A stretch of 58,964 nt of DNA from Pleurotus djamor (taxonomy: Eukaryota; Basidiomycota; Agaricomycetes; Agaricales; Pleurotaceae): NCBI GenBank assembly GCA_029747585.1, contig JAPEVF010000252.1:1-58964 (forward strand). Reading direction: 5' to 3'. The notes beneath the pieces were generated by a model. That model did no database searches. It was not told where the DNA came from and worked only from the letters and a program-made list of their open reading frames with translations. Each line of letters begins with the position of its first letter. Position 1 is the stretch's first letter. This document shows positions 36,033 to 46,257 of this stretch, piece by piece. The position numbers and the translations under genes were made by a program.

Positions 36033-36131
36033 GTGATACATCATATAGTCGGAGTAGGGCATTATAAGCTATAGTGATGGATGTATCACGCTCGACTACA
36101 GCTTATAGTATATGATGTATAACTAGGACAG
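36033..36131 (-). repeat. KDZ right inverted end
   Basis: Reverse complement begins CTGTCCTAG, passes through CATATACTATAAGCTG and TAGTCGAGCGTGATACAT, contains ACTATAGCTTATA and finishes in TGATGTATCAC (36033-36043 inverted). It carries extra copies of the TGATGTAT core at 36079 and 36113. Confidence 0.75.
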
Positions 36132-37012
36132 CTACAGGTGTCATTCAAGCTAATATACATCCAAAAGCTAACGCTCCTTATAGCCGCTCAGAAGCATCTC
36201 CCAGAAAGGGGAGCCGTTCTGTGCTACATAGGATTATATGTCGAATTGCATCGTTGTGGCACAAAGCGGACGTGTATCTCGGTGTCTTTCGGGGGGCTAG
36301 AGTATGACCACATACCCTAAAGAATAAACGAAGATATCTAGAGAACACGAAGTGAGCATAAGCGAATGCCACTGAGACTGTCGCAATGTACCCGTATTCA
36401 GATCCCTAGCACAACGTCGTGAAGCAAGGCTGCCTCAAGGCATCCTTGCAAGCCATCAGATCTTCAGACGTCAAGCTGTCGAGCTGCTGTATCAATGTCG
36501 GAGCTTTCAATTGAAAGTGGGTTCGCTCAGGCGTCGTTTCGGGGCCGGGCTGGATATCTACTGCCGACCGATGAAATCACTACTCTCTCTGCAATGCATC
36601 AGTAGGGAACTAGTCCCGTTCTCATCGAAGACGAAGATATCCAGCTGACATTCATGACCCTTAGCCCACATATGGGCAAATTCAGCACCTTCAAGAAGAA
36701 CCAAACGTGTCTATGTCATTGTATGAATTCCCCTGGTGTCGTCTTCAGCCGTTCAGCGTCTTCGCGGTTGAATCATATCCGAAGGGCAAATCAATTAACT
36801 GGCTATTGGTTATCAAGAATAGCAACGTCAACCGTCAACAAGGCCGAATCAAACCCGAACTCTAGAGAACCCGGGAAAGGTGCATTTTGTATATAGTAAA
36901 GCTTACATGAAATGCATGCAAGGCCTTCATCTTATCTCATGCACAAGGGTCCCTGAGGCCTGAGACGTTGAAAACGAGGTCGGAAGGAGGTTGGAAGGAG
37001 GAAAGCAGGAGG
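36132..37012 (-). pseudogene. Interval 3 relic continued, right of the transposon
   Basis: The block at 36650-36720 (CAGCACCTTCAAGA context) corresponds to 19770-19820, and 36820-36860 corresponds to the region just before the TATA element at 20.0 kb. Thus the minus-strand locus interrupted at 26.34 kb continues here. The reading frames are broken and no TATA equal to 20035-20044 is kept. Confidence 0.4.
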
Positions 37013-37464
37013 CGCTCAATAGACGCCCAGCTGTCACGAAAGTCGTTTGGACGATTGTTTCGAACACTCATGTTCCCCATCCAACACACCAATATGCTTG
37101 CGATTTGCTCACCTTTTCAACTTTCAATTCAATTGTACTACGCTACTCAATCCGAACAGAGAATTCCATATTGATTCAAATCAAACTGCTCGCCGAGTCC
37201 CGACTCCCGTCGGTCTTGAGGGAACCTCACTCGAACGCAACTCACTGAAGGCACCTCTCGGGAGCCTCAAGGAATCCTCGCTCTGTGGGACAGATCTGCT
37301 ACCGCAGCCTCTGGCGCCTCTGTCTCATGTACATGTCAAATGCTAAACTACTCTGTGCTGCCCGGTTTCGGTCTTGGATTTGTCTTGGATTCGATGCCTC
37401 GCACGAACAATGTGCACCTCGGCATATCTGGTATCTTGGCTATGGCTAAACGTTCATCTACTCC

Positions 37465-37474
37465 ATTATAAATT
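37465..37474 (+). promoter_or_regulatory. A4 TATA-like element
   Basis: ATTATAAATT lies 130 bp before the A4 ATG, further than in A3 (95) and A5 (91) because of a small repeat expansion in the leader. Confidence 0.55.
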
Positions 37475-37522
37475 CGCCTCCCAGTGCTACCCACCGAAGT
37501 CCATCATCAATCACGACCGCTC

Positions 37523-37550
37523 CTCAAGGCCTCAAGGCCTCAAGCTCAAG
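37523..37550. repeat. CTCAAGGC tandem repeat in the A4 leader
   Basis: Units CTCAAGGC, CTCAAGGC and a degenerate CTCAAGCT follow one another between the TATA element and the ATG. A3 and A5 have no such expansion at this place. Confidence 0.7.
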
Positions 37551-37594
37551 CCTCACTAGCACTCATCATCACACTCCTCGTCTGCATTCCCACT

Positions 37595-39066
37595 ATGTCT
37601 TCGCCAGACGACAACTGCCCAACTCATAACACTCGATCCACCATCCAAATCGTGTGGAGCTGCCTCTTCATCATCTTCACGTGTACATGGACCGCCATCC
37701 ATCCCAACGTCCCTCCACCCCAAGTCTCGTCGAGCAAGTGGAAGAAGCTATGGTGGCGCCTCAAGATCATGCTTTGGACACTCATGGTACCGGAGATGAT
37801 GGTCAGTTGGGCGACGTATCAGTGGGGAAAAGCCCGGAAAATATCTACGGAAGGTATCCATTGCTCCAGCGCCTGCTGTCTTTACGTCCAGCTCACGATT
37901 CCTCAGCTTCCAAGCAATCCACTATTTCATCCCTCCCTGTGGGACACGATGTCGGCGCTCATGAACAATCGTCAGGTGTGGAACTGGCGTTGATCACCTA
38001 TGATGCATCAGCCCATATGAGTAGTTCAGCCACTAACGAGAACTACAAACCCTCAGGTTGGCCTTCACTAGCACTCTTCAAGCTTTGTCCTCTCAATGAA
38101 CTAACCGACTGACTTTTTCACAGCCAAATGGACACGAACTCACTCCTACTTCCTTCTCATGGGAGGCTTTGCCATTCTGGATTCTGAAGACGAGGATTCA
38201 TGGACACCAATTCAGCCCTGGGATATCTCACTGAATTTGGCAACAACATTGCGGTTCTGGTTGGCTGCAGATGCTGAGAAGGGTTGTTCGTGGCCGCGCA
38301 TCAAAGAAGCGGACATCCTAAATGTGACCAAGGGAGAAGCTCTTGCCAAGATCATTGTTGTCCTTCAAGTCATTTGGTTCGTCTCCCAGCTATGCGGCCG
38401 CGTTGTCCAGCATTTGGCCATCACCGAACTCGAGATCATGACGCTTGCATATGCCATTATATGCGCGATGTTGTACATGCTGTGGTTTAGCAAGCCATAC
38501 AATATGTCCAACGACCAATCTTCTTGGGTGATTCAGCTTATCATCCCGAAACGCCAGCATATATGCCACTTGGTGCTTTTCAGTTCATGTCAGGGCTGTG
38601 GCTTTGGAACATACATGGACGAATTGTTGGTGACTCTGAATTCACCAACAACTTCACTGATGCAAGCTTTTGGGAAATGAATGCCGAAAACTTAGCTTTG
38701 CTTATCAGCGCCACCCTCTTCGGAGGTATTCATCTGCTCGCCTGGAATCTTGAATTTCCCTCCCAGCTAGAGCTTATGATGTGGAGGATAGCATCGCTGT
38801 GTGTTACTCTGATTCCGCTCGCATTTTGCCTTCTTTTCAGTCTATATTTCAGCATAGGCCGCCTTCATTTACCCAGGATGCGGGTCGATATAAGGATGCT
38901 GGTCAATATACTTTCCTTTCTGCATAAGCTACTGACCCCAATCCTTCACAATGCATACCTAATCGCACGTATCATCCTCTTTGCACAATGTTTTCTTCTC
39001 CTACAAAACGTATCACCTTCTGCTACGCAGGCCGTTTCTTGGGCATCTTTCTTCCCCCACATTTAG
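37595..39066 (+). pseudogene. Membrane protein A4, frameshifted
   Basis: Exons 37595-37853, 37907-38056 and 38124-39066 follow the family's splice sites, but the joined length is two bases over a multiple of three. The shift lies at about 38500: the conserved KPYDVQRP is encoded as AAGCCATAC, then AATAT, then GTCCAACGACC, so the frame moves by +2 right after KPY. Downstream, the second frame is open and conserved to the C-terminus (VQRPIFLGDS, FGGIHLLAWNLEF, ATQAVSWASFFPHI). There is no homopolymer at the site, so a sequencing error is less likely than for A5. Exon 3 also has an extra ~20-residue insert before the EADILNVTKGEAL motif. The rest is well kept, so the break is recent. Confidence 0.8.
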
Positions 39067-39597
39067 GTTACTTTCCCTTCCATCTACATACTTCGCTACA
39101 TGCTTTTCGTACACTTCGTACACTGGATACATTTGAATATCATATATGTCTATAGTATATACTTCCTTGTTTGATACGACAAACCAGTGTTACTGCGACT
39201 ACGATTCGCCCAAACGAGCCCCATGGATTCAGCAGCCTTGATTCGCCCCTCTGGCAGATCATTCGACCATCTCGTCATTTCGCATGGACTTCGACGCTAG
39301 CAAGTTGGCGCATGAGCCGGCATCGTATCACATGTTAACGGTGTCGATAACGGCGTGAAGGGAGTGATGAATCGAGAGCCACGTGCCCCCAAGACGTTGG
39401 GAATACTCTAGATCCACGAAAAAGTCGCCTGCGAGCGACCTGCATGTAGCGGGGTCTACAGAAATGGGAATAGTCAACGAGGTAATTCAGAAGGTAACTT
39501 GACTGCCTCTATTCATCCCAATCGTTCCCTTCAACACCCGAGGCTATGTGGGCTTTTCGACGACTGAAGGGCCAGTCAAAGACGCTGCATCAGTCGT

Positions 39598-40090
39598 TCA
39601 TGGCTCACAGCGACCCATGGAAAACGTCAACGGTGGAGGTGGGAAGTTGTAACGGACATTTATGATGGGGACGTGTGGATTTCGCGTGGATTCCATGAAG
39701 ATGTTTGGTTTTGGATTGGCCATCGTGCTGGGAGACTTGCTCGAGGTGATGAACCGTCTTGGGCAACGGGTGAACCACACACACGCCCGGAACCAGATGA
39801 TCAAATTGGTACAGTAAGCACCTAGCGGCGCAGCGTAAAGTCAGCATGAGGCCGAAGAAGATCTAACAAAATGCTTACATACCAATCTCAGAGCACCGCA
39901 GCACTGAACATTTCCGCGATTGTAACGTCCCAACAGCTATGCTGAGGAGATACTAACGATTGAAGATACAGGGAATATGTTTTGAGTGGTCATAGTAGCC
40001 ACTACTCCAGAGTCCGGAGAGTCCGGGTACGCAGAGTGAGTAACAACTTTGAAGCCCGTCAAGTGAGAACCAAAACGAGGAAGAATTCAA
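39598..40090 (-). pseudogene. C-type relic, interval 4
   Basis: Exon-like frame at 39879-40080, intron 39822-39878 (donor GTAAGCAT, acceptor GCGCCGCTAG), then an exon with FTRCPRRFITSSKSPST and MANPKPNIF, ending MGRCEP and a stop. This copy has the best-kept C-terminal exon, but the upstream exon contains an in-frame stop. Confidence 0.5.
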
Positions 40091-40349
40091 CAATACTCTA
40101 AGTACAAGTGTCCTCGCGTATTCCGAGCTTGTAGACGAGCGACGCCGTCAGTGTCCATTGAGCATGGAGAGGTGATACATAGAGGGCAGTAGAAATAACA
40201 GCGGAAGGGCAACGAGTCAATCAGGCGTCGGCCACGATTTCGCGTTTTGTAGCCTACGCTCCCCCGGGGAATCTTCAGTCTGAGAGTTCTGGTATCGTTT
40301 GCGTGAATCCGAGTCATCGTACATCAAGATGCGGCTCCGTACAACCACC

Positions 40350-40860
40350 AGATGTGGAGGGACACACGTGTTGACGGCAACAGTGGTTGAACAACCGTCA
40401 ACGACCATCTTGAGGTAGCGTCGCCAAGCTCGTCCCTGCCGGTTGGAGAGGAGAATCGGAGCCGGTATTTCCTTGGGAGGTAGTAGCGATAAACATGAAG
40501 GGTATTTGGATGTCGGCGTACGCTCGAATACTCGAAGCGCCCAGGTGATCATGAGGTCTTGATTGAGTAGAGGTATGGCTGGCCATCGTGACTGCAGCTG
40601 AGACATTTCCGTTGGGGTCCAATCAACCTACTTCAGGTATGGGTCTGAAGAATTCGAGGAGATAGTGAGAAGCTGAGGGCCGCGATTAAAGAAGAACTTC
40701 GTCAAAATGTTTGTTCTTGCGATCACCAAAGCGGCACCCTCAACCTCTGCAGTAAAGCCCCGAAAGGTCTCGGACAGAAGGTTGTGAAGGGGGGGCAGCG
40801 GTTGGGTAGCCTTGGTAATCAAGGCCGCGAACTCGGTATCGGTTACCCCCACCCCATATC
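40350..40860 (-). pseudogene. Decayed B-family copy, interval 4
   Basis: The minus-strand frame 40628-40852 contains ETFRGFTAEVEGAALVIAR and NRGPQLLTISSNSS, aligning with the central part of B6 and with the 12.4 and 23.8 kb copies. The segment 40395-40620 is the tail, closely matching 12160-12370. The tail is out of frame. Confidence 0.55.
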
Positions 40861-40929
40861 AGGGAGACGAATGTACTGTCTGTATTCAGAAGTACGATGT
40901 CAGGTAGGTCAGGTTTTGATAGATGATCA

Positions 40930-43830
40930 TCAACGCACCGTGGAGCTAGAGTAGAGAATCAGCCTCACTCGCTTTTAATATTCTCGAACCGCTGCAACCA
41001 TTCTTCGGTGTATGTGGACGCGAAGAGGGAGAGGAAACGACGGCGGTCAACTCGTGGTGTGGATGACGTCATGACGACCGCTCCGACTTGAGCTGTAAGA
41101 CAACGAGCCTGACAGCGTTCCAGGGCCGATGAACAGGTTGGAACGCGAATATCCTTGGAGAGCGTCGACATGTCCGTCCTCGAACCCTAATTCATAATTG
41201 GCGTCCAGCGTTTGGATACCATCTATGTAAAAAGTCGTATCAATTAACACGAACGAGAAACGCACGGAAGAGGCTGACACTCACTTCAAATTGGGTCTCG
41301 AACCCAGCGTCGAGGGCAGAGAGTACCCGAGTGAACACTGGTTCGAACTCTAGACGTGTTTCGGGACGTGAAGTACGAATTGAAGAAGAAATGCCGTTAC
41401 TTTGGCCTAGAGTTGATCATAAACACGATGAGAACGACAAGCTATTTCGCGGTAGAGAAGCTGTACGTACCGTAAGCCAAGACTACGACTATGATTACGA
41501 GCTAGACATGCGCTAGCGAAGGCTCGAAGATGCTGTATTGACGGTACAGTCTTCGAAAGAACTTGAAGCGCGATTTTTCTCGACTGAAAATCGGGTCGTC
41601 TTGACCTTTGAGTCGTTGTTCTCGTAGCAAAGCCGCGTCGGCGTGTTTTAGTTGGCACATAATGTCGGATGCCTATACGCGCACGAAGGGACATCCATGA
41701 TGCATGAAGTCAGACAATATAGCCTCGAAGAAGTTCGAGGAAGGGAGCAGCAGCGTTTGAATGACATAGTAAAGCGATTACATCCAACCGTCCAGTACAG
41801 ACACAGCCGCGTGAGTCGCAGCTTCGACTTTGTTCATATTGCGGCTTCTTGGTCCGAATCCTTCACTGATGTCGAATTCTTCATCTCCTCCTTCCCCGCC
41901 TGACCTCTTCTCTGCCTCTGGATCCTCTCTCAGCACCAAACCCTCCCAGCAAGATCCGAACTCGAGTCCTGATAACCCTATGGTCGAATCCGTTGTCTTT
42001 GTCACGACGCTGCGGGTAGGATGAGGGAAAGCCTGCGTACTGAGTACGTGATAGCTTCATTGGGAGGAAGCCGTACAACAATATGAGCATTGGCCACGAC
42101 GTGGGCGACGGAGAAGTTTGATAAGATCGAAGACGAGCTGAGTGAGCGGAATGAAGGAATCCGTGTGAACGTAAGGTCAGTGAGACGAGGTGGACGTAAA
42201 CGGCTCTGTAGTTGAGGTGGAACTGGTGTCACTTGGTCGGACTTGTTTTGACCGTCGTGGGTGTTGGGGACGGAGCCAGAGCCAGAGCACAGGGAAAGCC
42301 TTCTTGGAAGAGGTCCCATCGACATTCCCTACTCGTCAATCTTCTTTTGCGTTCCTTAGAGGTCAGGCATTACATTGTTTCCTCGTCAAAATCGACCGCT
42401 TCATCTTCTCCCTCAGCCTCCTAGCAGCCCTCCGCTTCGACTCTTCAATGTCCTGCCCATGGCCAATGGATCAAGGGTCGAACCTCATGCTTCAAGACTC
42501 TGACATTTTGAGCGCTGCGCGTGAGTCAACACGCCGCATGTAGCCTGTAAGGGGAGGACAAGCAGTGTCCATGGTCCAGCATAACCCCGAGAGGTGATAT
42601 GAAGCTGGGAAGGCGCGAATCCGGCATGCGTCGGTGATGTACGCGGCAAGCTTGGCGAACCGGTCGACTCGATGATGGGTTGGTTATTCAAGGTAACCAT
42701 GGCGAGCACTGACGACGGAGGTTCGAGGGGCGTGCAGAGCCTGCATTTGATGAATGATGCCTCCGGCTTTGAATTGCTCTCGAAACCACCACGGCCTTTC
42801 TTCATCTACATGCCCCAGGAACCCATCAAGCTCTTCTTCTTCCTCTCGTACCTCTGCGTCTCTTCGTCCGGATTCTTCAGCGATTTCGCCGTCTTCTTCG
42901 CCCCTCTTGGCTTCGTATCAGCCATAGCCGATGTAACTGAAAACCAAGGGACAAGGTTGTTTAGCCGCGAGGTTCGAGCTTGACACCGTCACGTCCTTCA
43001 TGGGGTCACGACGATTTGGGAGTGGGTCCGAAGAAGCCGTAGGAGTTTGACACCGTCGTGTTTGGTGATGGTTCAAAGGGTTGGCGACGTGTGATATGGC
43101 ATGATGAAGGCGTTTTAGCGACAGACTGAGAAACCTCGGCCGTGGAGTATGGGGCGGAAATAAGGACAGCTAAAAGCGTAGAGCAATGGAGGGAACATTG
43201 GTAGTCGCATTGACGGAAGCAAGATGTCCTATGGGAAGCGAAGAATCTTCATTGTGCTACGGTCCGAAACAGAGGTACATCGTGCAGCTTCCGCGACGGG
43301 CTAACATGAGGGGAGTATTGGCGTAAGTTCTCGATAAGCGACCTACTATCCAAGGGAAGAACGCACCTGTGATCCGGGATATGTATCACCAAAACCATAA
43401 ACAGACACGATGACGCGTCGTCAAGCCTCCCTATGGACTCAAATCCAGCATTCCAGTATCCACTGTATGAGTTCCATCTCTACGCTGAGTTCACCCCCAA
43501 GTCAGTCTCATGCATGTATGGAGAGTGCTCAAAAAATCACACTCACTTCACCGACCCAGAACTGGAGGGCGACAAACTATTCCTTGAAGTGATTACTACG
43601 TTTTGAAGTTGTCGTTTGAGTCGCGAGTGCGAGTCCGGGACGGGAAGATGCCAGGTTGCGGCACTGAACGTAAATGCGTCGCAATTGTGGGTGTCGCTGT
43701 TGACAGAGGCTTCAGCAAGATCTAGAGGGGAGAGGCAACGGAACGATTGTTTTGTTTGGTCGTGCTTGATCCGGGGTCCGTCGAGCTCCGAACATTCATC
43801 AGGAGGCAAGGAGGCGCACAGGAGGCTGAT
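40930..43830 (-). pseudogene. Decayed minus-strand repeated locus, interval 4
   Basis: Blocks in order: GCACCGTGGAGC (40936); an open stretch at 41047-41280 with DAIQTL and VDALQGYSRSN then FIGPGTLSGS, the best-kept version of that exon; CTCGAACCCAGCGTCGAGG (41299); EFDISEGFGPR frame at 41820-41880; acidic block near 42400-42500; block at 43340-43440; and the TGGTCGTGCTTGATCC block at 43752-43790. Several frames stay open for 50-100 codons, so this copy may be younger than those in intervals 1 and 2. Confidence 0.45.
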
Positions 43831-44199
43831 ATAGAAAGAGCCGTCGCTCCAACTGCTTCTCCGATTGACCGTCCTCGCCGGCAAGTGTCTAGTGGCGCCT
43901 GAAGTATAAAAGAAGCGATAGAAAAATGACCTGTAAGAAAAAAGTCCATAAGGAATTCGGAGCCAAGCGACAAGAGGCAAGCCGAGTCCTCAAGTCGAAG
44001 CAATACAGGCAATGATAGAGTATGAGTGTCCATACGGGTGGACACTCCGGTATAAAAGCGAAATTAAAAGTGAGAGTTTCGCATGAAGAGAGGATACAGG
44101 GGAGATGAACTAGGAAGTAACTTCTTCGGATACATCGATCTGAGCAGCGTTTCCAGACCCAATCGCTACCAATCATCCCGAAGCAGCGTCCGGAGCTCA

Positions 44200-45480
44200 T
44201 CCTAGCGTCATTGGACTTGAGTGGTATGATCCCCGCAAAGTAACCAGTACAGCCACAGCGTTTTCAGATCAAATAGCCAGAGGGTCAATGAGGACGAGGA
44301 AAGCGTACGCTCTCGGGACCAAACTATGCGCTCTGAATGATGCAATGGGATGGCTAGGGGATTGAGATTGCTCCATCGTAGAGGATCGCGCAAAGGCGAG
44401 CATTGGAGTACTGAGGACGTAGCAAGCGTAAAGTCCAATACCCGTACCTCCGCGATCAGATGAGGTGAATATCTCTGTCTCTCCATTTATCTTCGCAAGG
44501 TTCCATTACGTATCCGCTTGCTTTCATACGGCTGATCATATCATCGTTCCAATTCGGTCTTTCAGAAGGCAAATCCATCGAAAAGCGGCGGTCATTTCTA
44601 AAGAGTCGGCGGTGACGGATCAATGGTCTCATGGAGAACATAGCAATAGAGCTCACATTGAAGGAGGCCTAATCTTCGACAATGCTGTCACCTCCCCCAC
44701 CACTGGATTCCCCTCGACTTCTACGCATCTATCCAGCCCCTACGCTGCGAGTATGATCAACCTTTGACCCCGAAGAAAATTGATATCGAGGCACAGTACT
44801 TACGGTGCGAGCGATCACTGGCCGTCAAGTTGGTGTGCGAGTTCTTCAGAGTTCTCGAAGCTGGGCTTGTCCGTCCTGAAGGCACTTGGCTTTGTCAGCT
44901 CTCGCCGTCTCCAAGCAAAGCTGGATGAAACGACCCGGTAACGCACCCTCCAGCGGAGTGGAAGAAGTTGACTGCGCGAACTCGGGTCTGAATACAGGAG
45001 TGTCATTCTCCAGTATCACCTCGCCTGTTCATAAATTCAACGCGAAGTCGCAGTCCAAGTCTGGGCAAGAGCCTCGATGCTACTGCAAAAGAGTCGACTC
45101 AGGCTCCACCGAGAAAGTGAGAGGTCGGTCAAGCGTGGCCTGTATTTTTGCGCGAAAATGATTAATCATCTCTATCTGGGGATCACCTCGAAGACAAGCG
45201 AGGCGCAGATGCGTGAAGAAGGCAACCATGTGATGTGGGATCCTTGCTGTGACTGTGAGTGCAATCAGTGGCAAGATCAAGCCACGATATCGCAGACGTA
45301 TCCTGACGGCCTTCCTCAAAGTTGGGCTAGCATCATCTTCAGTCGCGCAGCATTTTTGCGGTTGCTTCAAAGTCAACAAGCAAGCGGTTTTCCAAGCCCT
45401 TTTATACCTGCGAAAGCGAGAGAATAACCTCAGAGACCCATAGTCGGCCCAAGGATAGCGGCATCTAGCTGGGGAACACA
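44200..45480 (-). pseudogene. 5' part of decayed minus-strand gene, interval 4
   Basis: Minus-strand frame 44456-44656 contains MKASGYVMEPCEDKWRDRD, matching a KANGYE...KWRDRD frame at 8740-8824. A second block at 45240-45420 matches 19890-20045 (GGCAAGATCAAGCCACGAT and CTTCCTCAAAG). The ATG seen at 19965 is absent here. Confidence 0.4.
45399..45408 (-). promoter_or_regulatory. TATA-like element, interval 4 relic
   Basis: Minus strand reads GGTATAAAAG, matching the element at 20035-20044 with shared flanks (GCTTGTTGACT downstream). Confidence 0.5.
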
Positions 45481-46166
45481 GCAAGAACAGCCTAAAGAAT
45501 CCGAGAAAAATGAGGTCTTGGGGAGTTCGGTGGCTGTTTGTTGGTAGTTTGAAACAAGCTGACTCGTTGCGTGTCGCGTGAAGGCGGATGCAAAAGTCGT
45601 GTATATGAGCTATCTTGAGACCTTGAGGCCCAGGAATCCCTGAGATCGAGACGTTGAAAACGATGGGGGAAGGACAAGGGAAGGAGGTCGTTTGAAAATT
45701 GATCGAGAGGTAACATGAGACGCTCAATAGACGCCCATCCGTCAAAAGAATTGTTTCGAACCAACACACCGCCATGTTCCCCTTTTCACCGTTCAATAAA
45801 AAAGCTAACTTCTATCCATAACAATGGGATCGCTTGCGTTGCATCTCCTCGCGGCACACGCACGACATCCACACTTCGGTAGTCTCGTTGATTGGTCCAA
45901 ACTCCATCTCTTTCGATTCAAACTGCTGGCTAACTCACGTCGTGTATCTAGTGGATGTGTCGACAGTTGAATCGTACTCAACTCATAGGAGCTTTTCAGC
46001 GTCCTCGTACGCGAAGTGCCTCTCGGCACCTCTGTCTCCGATTCATGTCATTGGTTAAGTGCTGAATCACTCTGGGCTGCACGATTTGGTCCTCGAGTTA
46101 GATGCCTCACACGAGCAATGTGCACCTCCTCATCTCGTATTTTTGGATGAACGCCCGTCTAATCCT

Positions 46167-46176
46167 TTATAAAATC
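46167..46176 (+). promoter_or_regulatory. A5 TATA element
   Basis: TTTATAAAAT is the strongest TATA match in the array, 91 bp upstream of the A5 ATG. Confidence 0.6.
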
Positions 46177-46257
46177 GTCCCTCTGCACTCCGAGGTCAAC
46201 CATCGATCACGACCGCTTCTCAGTCTAATCCTCACCGTCTTCATCCATATTCCCGCA

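Larger units (their letters stand above)
26341..36131. mobile_element. KDZ (Kyakuja-Dileera-Zisupton) DNA transposon, ~9.8 kb
   Basis: Inverted ends both begin CTGTCC and share ACTATAGCTTATA (26397-26409 and, inverted, 36063-36075) and a TGATGTATCAC palindrome. Inside are five genes: K1(-), K2(+), K3(-), K4(+) and the transposase K5(+). All five splice in phase once single N placeholders are ignored, so the element looks structurally intact. It sits in the middle of a repeated minus-strand locus; without it the A3-A4 interval would be about 5.4 kb, in line with the others. No convincing target-site duplication is visible; ACAGG occurs 5-10 bp outside the left end and 3-7 bp outside the right end. 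No TET/JBP-type gene, known from some fungal KDZ elements, is seen. Confidence 0.85.

Noticed and set aside
26341..36131. Retroelement or viral insertion, suggested by the viroplasmin-type domain in K2
   Set aside because: No reverse transcriptase, integrase, gag-like region or long terminal repeats; the transposase is clearly KDZ and the domain is also normal in cellular RNase H1.
45080..45796. 238-codon minus-strand open frame
   Set aside because: It runs across the TATA-like element at 45399-45408 and through promoter DNA shared with 20.0 kb; the corresponding frame at 19713-20309 diverges completely at both ends.
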